Below are positions 9,304 to 18,941 of a stretch of 64,000 bases of DNA, in pieces. The DNA is taken from NCBI RefSeq assembly GCF_001598695.1, contig NZ_BCZK01000012.1:147992-211991 (forward strand), written 5' to 3'. A program made the translations under genes and the position numbers. The notes under the pieces are model-generated. The model was not told the origin of the DNA. It saw nothing but the letters and a program-made list of their open reading frames with translations, and did no database searches. Source of the DNA: Klebsiella oxytoca NBRC 105695 (lineage in GTDB: Bacteria; Pseudomonadota; Gammaproteobacteria; Enterobacterales; Enterobacteriaceae). How positions within the stretch are numbered: position 1 is the first letter of the stretch; each line of letters starts with the position of its first letter.

Positions 9304-10242
9304 CTAATGATGCCTGACCGCAAGCGCCGCCTCCGGCAAACCGGTAATTCTTAGCACCGTCTCCAACGCCATACCTTCGGCGAGCATCGTTTGGGCGATA
9401 CGCAGCGCTTCGGCGCGCTGCCCCTCTTCAACCCCCTCCAGACGACCTTTCTCAAGGCCTTCCCGCTTCCCCTGCCTGCGCCCTACTTCACGTAACCTTT
9501 CGGCGATAGTCATTAGCTTCTCCTTGTGCTGCGGTACCCGCTGGGCCACTTCGCGGATGAACTTACCTAACCGAAGCGCTTTGCCCGAGTGAATCAGATA
9601 ATTAAACAGCGTTTTCAGCTGCCTGTCATTAGCGTATCCATTAAGCAAAATGGCCGTCAGATGCTCCACAATACCCAGCAGATCGCGCTGACGAATATGT
9701 TTTTGCATCAGCTCCAGCAGGGCGACTCTTCGATGCTGCACAATTTCGTCATCAGGTACGACGGTAATATCCACCAGCGGAAATGGTCCGGTATAAAGCT
9801 GTTTTGCCAGGGCTGGGTCGGCGAACATGTCGAGCCAGGATAACGACCAGGGGTATGGCGTGGCGACGCCATGATAAAACAGTATCGGGATCACCAGCGG
9901 CAGCGTTTTATGCCCGTTATCCAGATGGCGCTGCATCGCGGCAATAGCATAACGCATGAGTCTGAAGGCCATAAACGCATCCGGGGAGCTTTGATGTTCG
10001 ATGACCACATAGATATAGCCTTCTCCCGCGGCAGTTTTCAGCGCCCACAGAACATCGGAGTAGTATGCCCGCAGGTTCTCTTCAATAAAGCTACCGGACG
10101 CAAGCGTTAACGTATCCAGGTCGCACATTTTTCGTAGCGCTGGCGGCAGATGGATATCAAGGAAGTCCCGCGCGGTGTCAGCATGACGTAGAAACTGTTT
10201 GAATACCGCATCGTGCGGCGTGGACGTAGTACCCTTTTCCAT
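9304..10242 (-). CDS. Rpn family recombination-promoting nuclease (YhgA-like)
   Basis: PD-(D/E)XK nuclease of the Rpn/YhgA family, often called putative transposase. E. coli RpnA-E are DNA endonucleases that stimulate RecA-independent recombination, and some relatives act in phage defence. The 312-residue protein begins [20 protein letters not shown], typical of the family. The catalytic core is visible as SDVLWALKT...[23 protein letters not shown], containing the D and E-x-Q residues. The C-terminal part is charged ([20 protein letters not shown]), a low-complexity helical repeat seen in many Rpn proteins. It stands alone, divergent from the araC-type gene. Its neighbourhood holds other possible defence genes. 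Confidence 0.9.
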   Translation of the reverse strand: MEKGTTSTPHDAVFKQFLRHADTARDFLDIHLPPALRKMCDLDTLTLASGSFIEENLRAYYSDVLWALKTAAGEGYIYVVIEHQSSPDAFMAFRLMRYAIAAMQRHLDNGHKTLPLVIPILFYHGVATPYPWSLSWLDMFADPALAKQLYTGPFPLVDITVVPDDEIVQHRRVALLELMQKHIRQRDLLGIVEHLTAILLNGYANDRQLKTLFNYLIHSGKALRLGKFIREVAQRVPQHKEKLMTIAERLREVGRRQGKREGLEKGRLEGVEEGQRAEALRIAQTMLAEGMALETVLRITGLPEAALAVRHH

Positions 10243-10449
10243 GGCTATCCGCCTGCGTAAGAAATCCTGCCGCCACTCTACTGCGCCCTGTTTCTCACCA
10301 CACGCCCTGCTGTTGGTCTTTACGAGCCGCGACGAAAGCTATTTTTCTTCGGCTGCAAGCAAAACATTTTTGTCCAACGCGACTCGCAGTTTTCCCACCG
10401 GCTGATGGCATGTTATAAACAGCTATTCCCTTCAGCTCAGGAGCCAGCC

Positions 10450-11265
10450 GTGAGCCATACGCGCGACATTCAGCAAACTTTCTGGCGTGACGAACAGCTT
10501 CCCTGGCTGGAGCTGCGCAGCACATGGCTTAGCCGCCAGGCCTATAAACGGCATCGTCATCCGCAGCTCTCCATTGGGGCGATTATCGAGGGGGAAACGC
10601 GCTGTATCTGCAGCGGGCAGGAGTATCTGCTGCGCCCTGGCGACCTGATTATTATCCCCGCGCAGGCACCCCACAGCTGTAATCCGCGCGACGGCCAGCC
10701 GCGCAGCTACCATATGCTCTATCTCGAGCTAAGCTGGTGCTGGCAACAGCTGACAGACGGTGTGCATCAGGCAAGGTTGATCACATCATCGCCCGTCATT
10801 CGCGATGCCGGGCTCTTTGCGCATTATCTGCAGATCGTGGAGCAGATGAGGCAGCAGCAGACCATGCAGCTCCCTGCAAGCGTCGCTCGTCTGGTTCATA
10901 CTCTACCGCTGCGCCCGCATGCGCCTCAGGCGCTAAGCGAGACCAGCGCCCGTCTTTTCAGCCGCCTGGCAACCGATCTGCAGGCTCCGCCGACGCTGGA
11001 TAGCCTCGCCGACGAGTTTGCTCTACGTAAAGAGACGCTGATCCGTACCTTCAAGCAGGAGACCGGTCTGACGCCCGCCAGTTTTATCAATATCGCGCGT
11101 ATTGAATTCGCTAAAACGCGCCTGCGCGCAGGGGATAATATTGCCGATGTGGGCTACCAGGCCGGGTTTGCCGATCAGAGTCACTTTCATAAAACCTTTG
11201 TCAGCTATACCGCCGCCACGCCTCGCCAGTATGCGCAGTCCCGATCAATAACAGACAATAATTAG
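10450..11265 (+). CDS. AraC-family transcriptional regulator
   Basis: DNA-binding regulator with an N-terminal cupin effector domain (HRHPQLSIGAIIEGE, LRPGDLIIIPAQAPHSC) and a C-terminal double helix-turn-helix AraC domain (SLADEFALRKETLIRTFKQETG and NIADVGYQAGFADQSHFHKTF). The GTG at 10450 is chosen as start because AGGAG lies 6 bp upstream; an upstream ATG at 10405 is possible. It lies 46 bp before a LysE-family exporter on the same strand, an arrangement typical of regulators controlling the adjacent amino-acid exporter. The effector is unknown. Confidence 0.9.
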   Translation: MSHTRDIQQTFWRDEQLPWLELRSTWLSRQAYKRHRHPQLSIGAIIEGETRCICSGQEYLLRPGDLIIIPAQAPHSCNPRDGQPRSYHMLYLELSWCWQQLTDGVHQARLITSSPVIRDAGLFAHYLQIVEQMRQQQTMQLPASVARLVHTLPLRPHAPQALSETSARLFSRLATDLQAPPTLDSLADEFALRKETLIRTFKQETGLTPASFINIARIEFAKTRLRAGDNIADVGYQAGFADQSHFHKTFVSYTAATPRQYAQSRSITDNN

Positions 11266-11311
11266 CGTTCACGCTGGCGTAGGGTGACCTCAGGTTACTA
11301 CTGAGGTTGCT

Positions 11312-11959
11312 ATGGACATACTCGCTACGCTCTTTCCCTCCGCCTTCCCCGCGCTGGCGCTTTCTCATTTTGTCGCCCTGCTGAGCCCCGGGCCGGATTT
11401 TTTTCTGCTGGTGGGCTACGCCATCCGCTATCGCCTGCGCGGCAGCGTCGGCCTGTGTATCGGCATTGCCGCCGGAAACGGTCTGTATATTATTCTGGCG
11501 GTAATCGGCTGGGGGATCCTGCGCCACGCGCCGCTGCTGTTTACGGTGATTGAGCTGCTGGGCGCGGCGTATTTACTGTGGATTGGCAGCCTGCTGCTAA
11601 GAAGCCGTCCGACCACGCTGGCGCTGGATGGCGCCTCGGCTTCGCGCCCGTCGCTGGTGAAACAGCTTTTTCTCGGGCTGGGTTCTTCACTGCTCAATCC
11701 GAAAAACGCCCTGTTCTACCTCGCGCTGATGACCTCCCTGTTGGGACCGAACGTCACGCTGGTGCAGCAGGCCGTCAGCGGGGCATGGATGACCAGCGTG
11801 GTGTTGATATGGGATCTGTTGCTGGTTACGCTGATTGCGCTACCGTCGGTGCAGCGCCGCCTTTCCGCCGTCGTCTGGCGAGTCGAGCGCACGGCCGGCG
11901 CCATACTGATGGCTTTTGGCGGCTGGATTGTCTGGCAATTTTTGCACGAGGCCGTGTAA
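11312..11959 (+). CDS. LysE/RhtB-family amino-acid exporter
   Basis: Inner-membrane exporter of 215 residues with about six hydrophobic segments. It carries the family hallmark near the N-terminus (FVALLSPGPDFFLLVGYAIRYR) and the later LLNPKNALFYLALM motif, both typical of the LysE/RhtB superfamily. These proteins expel excess amino acids or related compounds. The preceding AraC-type gene is probably its regulator. The short gap contains a CCTCAG/CTGAGG inverted repeat (11288-11306), a possible operator. The substrate cannot be deduced. Confidence 0.9.
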   Translation: MDILATLFPSAFPALALSHFVALLSPGPDFFLLVGYAIRYRLRGSVGLCIGIAAGNGLYIILAVIGWGILRHAPLLFTVIELLGAAYLLWIGSLLLRSRPTTLALDGASASRPSLVKQLFLGLGSSLLNPKNALFYLALMTSLLGPNVTLVQQAVSGAWMTSVVLIWDLLLVTLIALPSVQRRLSAVVWRVERTAGAILMAFGGWIVWQFLHEAV

Positions 11960-11969
11960 GTATTCTGCT

Positions 11970-14225
11970 TCAAGTAATATTGTCATAAGCGGCTTCTTCA
12001 CGGGTTTCAACCAATAATATCGGTACATACCAATTGTCCACTTTCACCGCAACTTGATAATCCTCTGCTGTTAGTGTTTTGCTGCGCTGTAGCATGGCAA
12101 GCACTTCAATTTTGCGGATCCCGGAAAGAGAAAATTGCCACTGGCTCTTTCCGGCACTTGAAAGCTGCGCAATTGCCGATTGATTAGCATTCACCTTGAT
12201 GGTATTCCCGACAGAGACCAGTTGGACGCTATCCCCAACCTGCATATCGGTAAGTAACGAATGAATGGGATGACCAGCCGGATGTCCACCTGCAAAACTG
12301 ATATAGAGCTGGCGCAATCCGATGATCGAGAAACGACGTAAGATCCCAGGCGCAACGGCTTGTGCAGCAGTATGGCTGATGACCGCTGGATCTAACTGTT
12401 CGATATAGGGATTTGGCGCACGATCATCATGCATAATAACAAGTCGGGATATCGCTCGCGTCATGCCAACATAAAAGAGCCTTCGTTCTTCTTCGTTATT
12501 TTCAGGTTGCAGAGAGTGCGAACTACGCCAACCTCCATCTAATATAATGACATGCTCAAACTCTTCACCTTTTACGCCATGTACGGTGCTCAGCAAAACC
12601 CCCAGGCCAAAGCGAACCTGGCTGTGCTGGGCATGTAAATATTCCAGTATGAAATGTTCAAAATAAGCGGCAGGTAATGGCTCGCCTCCCTGGCTTAGCT
12701 CCCATTGCTCAATTAATTCATAAATAATATCGTGCCAACGGTTCGCCTGGTCTCGCCCCGGTAGTTGCTGACACAGCTCTGCTGGCGTCAGCGACTCGAG
12801 CGCTCTTTCTCGTAGCCATAGCAGATAATTGGCGATCTCCCGACAGTGGCGAATGGGGAAACCATAATCTTTCTCCAGCGCAAAGCGGCAAGGAATACCT
12901 GCATCCGCAAGGGCTGAACGGACCCAAATAAGCTCCTTTTTGTCGAGCCCATTGCGTGCAATAACCGCAATTTTCTCAAGAGGGCATTCCGGCTGCAGCC
13001 GTTGAATATACTGAATTTGGCGCACGACTTCTGCCGCCTGCTGAGCCGCGCCGGTACAATGCTGGATAACAACTTTGCCTTCCGAAGGTTCAAGTGCGCT
13101 CCACTCTCCGCCTGGCGGAAGCATCTGGCGAGCGCGATCGATTACGATCGGATGCTCGCATTTCATTCTCCCCTGATTATGACTGATAAGATAATTTGAA
13201 CATGCAATAATATTGGCCGTAGAGCGGTAATTCCACGTTAAAAAATGAGTACGGGCGGAGTAATCGCTTTCAAACAAACGAATAAATCGCACGCTGGCAT
13301 CACGGAAACCATAAATAGATTGATCGTCATCACCCACCGCCATGAGATTAAGACGAGCATCATCTTCACTTTCATTTTTACCTGCCAGCGCGGCAATCAG
13401 CTGATACTGTGGCTCATCAATATCCTGATATTCATCCACTAGTAAATACTCAAGCCCGCCGAGGAGGTATTCACGTTGTTCTTCAACTTCTAACCCGAGC
13501 TGCGTTTCATCGCCTTTGAGTAAAGCTATTGCTTTCCAGAGCAGGTTATCAAAATCGATTTCGTCATTATCTTTCCGCTCAATCTGGTATCCCGTAAGGC
13601 TCAATGCTAATCCGTGGAAGGTTTGTACCATTATGCTGGCGCCATCTTTACCAAGCAACGACTTCAATCTGCGTCTTAAGGAAATCGCTGCGTTACGGTT
13701 ATAGCAGAGCAACAGGATTTTACGCGGGTCGACCTGCTTCACGCGTAAAAGATAGGCGCATCGATGGATAATAACTTTACTTTTCCCTGAGCCTGGTCCG
13801 GCAAGAACTAACGTATTTTGTTCAAGGCTCGCCTGCACAATTTGCTCCTGATCGGGATTATGCAAATTTTCAACAATGCGTTTCCATGAGCTTTCGCTGG
13901 TTGCCAGATCGAGAATTTTTCGCCGCCCTTTAAAATAAAGTGGAACAAATGACTCGGCATCCATAGCAAAGTAATCCTGTACGAGCCGTTGGGCATAGTT
14001 AGGTTTTTCAAGACCAAGCCTGGCGTATTCATTCATCACATGGATCTGAAGCGTCTTTTGCTGATAATGGAGAGCCAGTGGTTCATAATCAGCTTTGACA
14101 TACCGTTGCGATTTTTCAGCCTGCAATTTCAAGCTCATCGCTGTCCGGAAAACAGCCAGCCCATTTTGCAGCACAATGGCATGTTGTTCATGAAGATAAA
14201 GTAGAGCACGTTCTGCACCAGCCAT
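11970..14225 (-). CDS. UvrD/PcrA-like superfamily 1 helicase, second gene of a helicase pair
   Basis: ATP-dependent DNA helicase of 751 residues. Motifs in order: Walker A GPGSGKS (143-149), motif Ia NRNAA, motif II LLVDEYQDIDEPQ, motif III GDDDQSIYGFRDA, motif V HGVKGEEFEHVII and motif VI FYVGMTRA. The N-terminal ~120 residues before the Q-motif region are unassigned and helical. A C-terminal ~130-residue extension is also unassigned. The ATG overlaps the stop of the upstream RecQ-like gene by one base (TGATG). The upstream frame is open further: a shift at 14243-14249 would give DEQQWL directly before the annotated Met, so this may be the C-terminal half of a single protein. Base composition is visibly lower in GC than the flanks. 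Confidence 0.9.
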   Translation of the reverse strand: MAGAERALLYLHEQHAIVLQNGLAVFRTAMSLKLQAEKSQRYVKADYEPLALHYQQKTLQIHVMNEYARLGLEKPNYAQRLVQDYFAMDAESFVPLYFKGRRKILDLATSESSWKRIVENLHNPDQEQIVQASLEQNTLVLAGPGSGKSKVIIHRCAYLLRVKQVDPRKILLLCYNRNAAISLRRRLKSLLGKDGASIMVQTFHGLALSLTGYQIERKDNDEIDFDNLLWKAIALLKGDETQLGLEVEEQREYLLGGLEYLLVDEYQDIDEPQYQLIAALAGKNESEDDARLNLMAVGDDDQSIYGFRDASVRFIRLFESDYSARTHFLTWNYRSTANIIACSNYLISHNQGRMKCEHPIVIDRARQMLPPGGEWSALEPSEGKVVIQHCTGAAQQAAEVVRQIQYIQRLQPECPLEKIAVIARNGLDKKELIWVRSALADAGIPCRFALEKDYGFPIRHCREIANYLLWLRERALESLTPAELCQQLPGRDQANRWHDIIYELIEQWELSQGGEPLPAAYFEHFILEYLHAQHSQVRFGLGVLLSTVHGVKGEEFEHVIILDGGWRSSHSLQPENNEEERRLFYVGMTRAISRLVIMHDDRAPNPYIEQLDPAVISHTAAQAVAPGILRRFSIIGLRQLYISFAGGHPAGHPIHSLLTDMQVGDSVQLVSVGNTIKVNANQSAIAQLSSAGKSQWQFSLSGIRKIEVLAMLQRSKTLTAEDYQVAVKVDNWYVPILLVETREEAAYDNIT

Positions 14226-17194
14226 CAGCCACTGCTGCTCATCCCCCCCTGTCTCTGTTGGATCATTGGAATAATATCAACATCTTTTCTTAAATAATCG
14301 ATAACCTGTTCCAGTGAGAAAGAAAGCATCACTTTTTTGATACTGCTTTCATCACTATCCAATGCCAATTGATAAATAAAATTCAGTACGGAGCTTGTCA
14401 CACGATGACGTTGTAAAATGGCTCTTTCGATATATGCCCAGTCACGATACATAATAATCTGGTAGCTGTTCCTTGTACCATAACGAAAATCAATAAGCCC
14501 TTTATGACCGTTTGCTCGAGCATCCTGAGACCAGCTAAATAATATATTTTGTAGTAACGTGGTATTACTTCTATCATAGCCTTGCTGAATAATCTCTTGA
14601 TTCATAACCGCAATCTGGAGAGGCCATGGCATCCCCAGTTCAATATCAGGATGAGCTTCGCGCAGCAGCCCTAACATGGCGATTTCAATATTGTGAATTA
14701 ACTCAGTTGTGATCCTCGCATTATCTTTCCCTTTGGGGCGCATACGTACGGTCAGCAGCATTCCCCTGGTGACCAGGCCAACATCAGCCATCTGTGTCAA
14801 TACGCGCATAACATCTTTTGCTTCAATTCCTGACGTATTATTTTCTTTATGCGGAAGAAATTGGGCAACCTCATCAGCAATGCTGTCGGCACTAAGTCCG
14901 TCATCGTCATTAGCATTTAATAGCGCCTGTAAAACAGCATTCCAGAGAACCATCGCCGCAGGATTCAAGTGCAGCGCTGCCATCTTACTTTGCGCTTCTT
15001 CCAGAGAAGAAAAGGCCACTTTTCCCTGAAAAACCTGAGTTATATTATCAAGTCGCTCCACATAACCAACACGTTCCAGCCACGCTATCCCCGTTTTAAC
15101 TTTAGTATCCGCATTGTTATCATCGATAGAGAAACTGGTTTTAACCATAGGATGATTAATTAGCTCAATACTTGTGGCAACGACTTCATTATTTTCATTA
15201 ACTTTCTTTTTGATTCCCTTAAATATTGCATAAATATCTTTAAAGCTTACTTCACTAATAGCCTGAAGGCGAAACTGTTTTTCAATGTCCTGCTCATCAA
15301 ATAATAGCACACAATGCGCGTCCAGCGTATCCCGCCCAGCACGCCCTGCCTCCTGGAGATAATTTTCCAGAGAACCGGGGATCTCCGCATGTATTACTAA
15401 ACGTACATTTTCTTTGTCTATTCCCATGCCAAAGGCATTAGTAGCACAAATAACTCGATAACGGTTAGCAATAAACCCTTCAAGGATTTCTTTCTTTTCA
15501 CTATTTTCAAGCCGGGCATAAAAACGAGCAACCGGTAAAGGTTGCTGTTGGGTCAACACATCGCTGATTTCATCTACCGAACGGCGGGTCGCGCAATAGA
15601 TAATGCATGCACCTTCATCATCATTAGAAAAAAATTTATCGAGCAAATTCAAAATCTGACTAATTTTGCTCAAGCCATTACTTGCAATGATTTCATAGTG
15701 AAGATTAATTCTTTCTACTCCCCCTGAAAAACGAGCTAATGGGTGCGATAATTTTTTGTCAAAATACCGACAAATATCATTAATCACATCCAACTTCGCC
15801 GTTGCGGTATAGCAAAATACCGGAGGAATCTGCACAGACTGCTCCTGCGCCAAAGATTCAATAACCTTGCCACAATACAGATAGTCAGGACGAAAATCAT
15901 GGCCCCACTTTGATAAACAGTGAGCCTCATCAAAAACCCATCCACTAATCTGACGTTGCTTGATAGCTTGTTTTACCGCGCGGTTACGTAATTGCTCAGG
16001 AGAGAGGTAAAGAATCGCAATATCCCCCTTACGGACCTGCTCAAGAATAGCGCCGCGCTCAGGTAAAGTTAGCATCCCTGAAATGGCCTCAACGCCTTTA
16101 ATACCTGCCTTATGACGTAAATTATCCACTTGATCTTTCATCAGCGCTTGTAAAGGCGAAATAACAATGGTTAAAGAACCATTTCGCAAATTCCTGACAA
16201 TCGCAGGAAGTTGATAACATAAAGACTTCCCTCCGCTAGTCGGTAATATCCCAAGCAGTGAACGACTAGCTAATCCGTACTCAACGATATTGCGCTGTAA
16301 CGGCGAGCCATCAGGAAGTTTACGAAAATCGTTCAGCTCGAAAATTTTCTGTAAATGCCGACGAGCATCATGGTTTTCACAGCAGTAGCGGCAAGTTTCA
16401 GACTGGCATTTTTGCTCACGCAATTCGCGGATGATATCAGCGGTGACGGGAAAACGGCGCCATATCCAGGGCGGTAAAACAGAATTCCCTCCCGATACGG
16501 GGAGCCAGGCACAGGCAAAAGCCAATGGTAGTAAGCGCAAAGGCTGTTTAAGAGCATCGCCAATAACCCGATTAAGCTGGTTAGGGCATGCTTTATTCTG
16601 AGCAACCGATTTAACTAGCGTAGGTAAAACTACGGCGGATATGGACGCCTGACCCGTCAGTGCGGAAAAAATGCTGGCCATCCCACGTGTACTGAAATGG
16701 CTGGCAACGCCGTGCTCAAAAAGATACTGATATAGCTGCAACTGAGCCAGCGGCTTTTCTTGCAGCGCACATATTTGCTCGGTGAATACCTGAAGCGATA
16801 ATTTAGCGTCATTCACTGGATCGTTAATGCTATCTCTTACCAGTTTATAGTCTTTAATCAGCCGATGGTATGGATTTGCGGGAAAAGCTAGCGGTGATAA
16901 ATAAAGGGTATCAATGATTGGTTTATCTAATAATATTTGAGCACGTACGCGTTGTTTGGCAATCCAGGGTAAATCATGATCCAGTATGTTATGACCGAGG
17001 ATTAAATCTGCATCGCCTGCCATTTCATCCAATTGATGAATCGCTTCATCCTGATTTATCTTCAAACTCAACGTGCGTTCCGCCAGCACGGCCCCCATAT
17101 GCCTTAACTTTTCATCACGCGTAAGCTCTAAATCGAAAGACAGAATTTTATTAAAATCAACAGAATGTTTATCCGTTTTCATCAAATATAGCAC
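14225..17194 (-). CDS. RecQ-family helicase with N-terminal DEDD exonuclease domain
   Basis: Fusion of a 3'-5' exonuclease-like domain and a superfamily 2 DNA helicase, 989 residues. Residues about 17-140 carry DEDD-type exonuclease motifs (FDLELT with D21/E23, GHNILDHDLPW, and NDPVNDAKLSL). A Cys/His cluster follows (C263, C268, C271, C272, H275), a probable zinc site placed before the helicase rather than after it as in RecQ. Helicase motifs are TSGGKS (319-324), DEAH (422-425), CYTATAK and QEAGRAGRD. The start is GTG at 17194, or ATG at 17182; neither has a clear ribosome site. AT-richer than its neighbours, suggesting acquisition. Probable role is DNA repair or defence, an inference. Confidence 0.9.
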   Translation of the reverse strand: MLYLMKTDKHSVDFNKILSFDLELTRDEKLRHMGAVLAERTLSLKINQDEAIHQLDEMAGDADLILGHNILDHDLPWIAKQRVRAQILLDKPIIDTLYLSPLAFPANPYHRLIKDYKLVRDSINDPVNDAKLSLQVFTEQICALQEKPLAQLQLYQYLFEHGVASHFSTRGMASIFSALTGQASISAVVLPTLVKSVAQNKACPNQLNRVIGDALKQPLRLLPLAFACAWLPVSGGNSVLPPWIWRRFPVTADIIRELREQKCQSETCRYCCENHDARRHLQKIFELNDFRKLPDGSPLQRNIVEYGLASRSLLGILPTSGGKSLCYQLPAIVRNLRNGSLTIVISPLQALMKDQVDNLRHKAGIKGVEAISGMLTLPERGAILEQVRKGDIAILYLSPEQLRNRAVKQAIKQRQISGWVFDEAHCLSKWGHDFRPDYLYCGKVIESLAQEQSVQIPPVFCYTATAKLDVINDICRYFDKKLSHPLARFSGGVERINLHYEIIASNGLSKISQILNLLDKFFSNDDEGACIIYCATRRSVDEISDVLTQQQPLPVARFYARLENSEKKEILEGFIANRYRVICATNAFGMGIDKENVRLVIHAEIPGSLENYLQEAGRAGRDTLDAHCVLLFDEQDIEKQFRLQAISEVSFKDIYAIFKGIKKKVNENNEVVATSIELINHPMVKTSFSIDDNNADTKVKTGIAWLERVGYVERLDNITQVFQGKVAFSSLEEAQSKMAALHLNPAAMVLWNAVLQALLNANDDDGLSADSIADEVAQFLPHKENNTSGIEAKDVMRVLTQMADVGLVTRGMLLTVRMRPKGKDNARITTELIHNIEIAMLGLLREAHPDIELGMPWPLQIAVMNQEIIQQGYDRSNTTLLQNILFSWSQDARANGHKGLIDFRYGTRNSYQIIMYRDWAYIERAILQRHRVTSSVLNFIYQLALDSDESSIKKVMLSFSLEQVIDYLRKDVDIIPMIQQRQGGMSSSG
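14243..14249 (-). other. Seven-G run at the RecQ/UvrD junction: possible -1 frameshift site
   Basis: On the coding (minus) strand the RecQ frame reads CAG GGG GGG ATG AGC AGC AGT GGC TGA. The seven G fall exactly as X_XXX_XXX in the zero frame, the form of a -1 slippery heptamer. Slipping back one base gives GGG GGG GAT GAG CAG CAG TGG CTG ATG, which enters the UvrD frame six codons before its Met. Alternatives are transcriptional slippage, a recent one-base deletion splitting a fused gene, or a homopolymer error in the assembly. Confidence 0.5.
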
Positions 17195-17340
17195 CAGGAA
17201 ATTTCAGGAATGATTTTGATACACATTGAAATATAAAACGTATTTAATTTCCTATTGAATCACTAATTTCTGGTGAAATCCAGACGGTTAAATTGCTATA
17301 CCGTCATTTCATATCATCAATGGTGCTCACGATGCCCACT

Positions 17341-17354
17341 CTTAGCTAGCTAAG
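17341..17354. repeat. 14-bp perfect palindrome in the recQ-yjiN gap
   Basis: CTTAGCTAGCTAAG is self-complementary. It lies in the 243-bp divergent gap between the RecQ-like gene and yjiN and contains stop codons in several frames. The gap is otherwise AT-rich on the recQ side and featureless. It could be an operator or may have no function. Confidence 0.35.
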
Positions 17355-17437
17355 CGCCACGGGAAATAAGTCTCAGGCAAATAAAGTCCCTCCCCTCCCG
17401 CTCAATCAGTTTTTGCACGAGTTCGCCGTCAGGCTAT

Positions 17438-18727
17438 ATGCTTAGACCTATGGAAAAACTCGCTGAACTGAAACGCGCCAAGCTGCTGGCGCTCTCGCTG
17501 CTGCTGATTGCAGTCGCCATTTTTATCACTACCCTTGTGCTGCCGCCGACGCCATGGGTCGGTGCGCTAAAGGCTATTTCCGAAGCGGCGATGGTGGGCG
17601 CGCTGGCGGACTGGTTCGCGGTGGTCGCGCTGTTTCGCCGCATTCCCCTGCCGTTCGTGTCGCGACATACGGCAATTATCCCGCGTAATAAAGACCGAAT
17701 TGCCGACAATCTCGGCTATTTCGTGCAGGAAAAATTTCTCGATACGCCCTCGCTGGTCGCGCTGATCCGCCGCTACGAACCGGCGCTGATGCTCGGCAAC
17801 TGGTTCAGCCAGCCGGAAAACGCGCGTCGGGTCGGCCAGCATCTGCTGCAGGTGATGAGCGGCTTTCTGGAGCTTACCGACGACGCGCGCATTCAGCGCC
17901 TGCTGCGTCGGGCGGTGCATAAAGCGATTGATAAGGTCGATTTAACCCAAACCAGCGCCATGATGCTGGAAGGATTGACGCGCGATAACCGCCATCAGAA
18001 GCTGCTGGATTCGCTGATTAGCCAGCTGATCGCCCTGCTCCAGCGCGACAGCTCGCGGGCGTTTATTGCCCGCGGTATCGTGCACTGGCTGGAGACCGAG
18101 CATCCGCTTAAAGCCAGGCTACTGCCTACCGAATGGCTGGGCGAGCACAGCGCTGAAATGGTTACCGATGCGGTTAACACGCTGCTCGACGAAGTCAGTC
18201 AGGATCGCGCTCATCAGATCCGTCAGGCCTTCGATCGCGCGGCGCTTAAGCTGATCGATAACCTGAAGTCCGATCCGCAGATGGCGGAAAAAGCGGACAG
18301 TATCAAAGCGTATCTGAAAAATGATGAGACGTTTAACCGCTATCTGGGCGAAGTGTGGGCCGACCTGCGCGGTTGGGTCAAAAACGACGTCAATAGCGAG
18401 GATTCACGCATTAAACAGCGCATTGCCGAAGCCGGGCAGTGGTTTGGCGAAACGCTGCTCCACGATGAGGCGCTGCGCGAATCGCTGAACGAACATCTCG
18501 AGCAGGCGGCGCACCGGGTGGCACCGGAGTTTGCCACCTTCCTGACACGCCATATCAGCGATACGGTCAAAAGCTGGGATTCCCGCGATATGTCGCGGCA
18601 AATCGAACTGAATATCGGGAAGGATCTGCAGTTTATCCGTATTAACGGCACGCTGGTTGGCGGCACCATCGGTCTGCTGCTGTGGCTGTTTTCACAAATT
18701 CCGTCGCTGCTGCATTTACATATTTAA
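17438..18727 (+). CDS. yjiN: YjiN, DUF445 family inner-membrane protein
   Basis: Membrane-anchored protein of the DUF445 family, 429 residues, close to the length of E. coli YjiN. A hydrophobic segment near the N-terminus ([20 protein letters not shown]) and one at the C-terminus ([21 protein letters not shown]) flank a long charged helical region. The family motif [27 protein letters not shown] is intact. The function is unknown. It sits next to mdtM as in E. coli. The ATG at 17438 is used; one at 17450 ([11 protein letters not shown]) is equally plausible. Confidence 0.92.
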   Translation: MLRPMEKLAELKRAKLLALSLLLIAVAIFITTLVLPPTPWVGALKAISEAAMVGALADWFAVVALFRRIPLPFVSRHTAIIPRNKDRIADNLGYFVQEKFLDTPSLVALIRRYEPALMLGNWFSQPENARRVGQHLLQVMSGFLELTDDARIQRLLRRAVHKAIDKVDLTQTSAMMLEGLTRDNRHQKLLDSLISQLIALLQRDSSRAFIARGIVHWLETEHPLKARLLPTEWLGEHSAEMVTDAVNTLLDEVSQDRAHQIRQAFDRAALKLIDNLKSDPQMAEKADSIKAYLKNDETFNRYLGEVWADLRGWVKNDVNSEDSRIKQRIAEAGQWFGETLLHDEALRESLNEHLEQAAHRVAPEFATFLTRHISDTVKSWDSRDMSRQIELNIGKDLQFIRINGTLVGGTIGLLLWLFSQIPSLLHLHI

Positions 18728-18941
18728 TTCAACTTTCTGTTTTAAAAGTATTTCTTCCATAAATACATATTAACCACTAAAAAAACAGGGATTTTTAAGT
18801 TGACCCTAAATTTATTGCAGTGTGAAGTGCTGAAACAGCGGGCACCGGCTAAGCGCGTACCGCTGTTTTAACACGCAAGCTCAGGATAGATTCGCCCCTT
18901 TCCGATCGTCGTTGCGTAGAGACTCAACAAGGAGCCCACCG

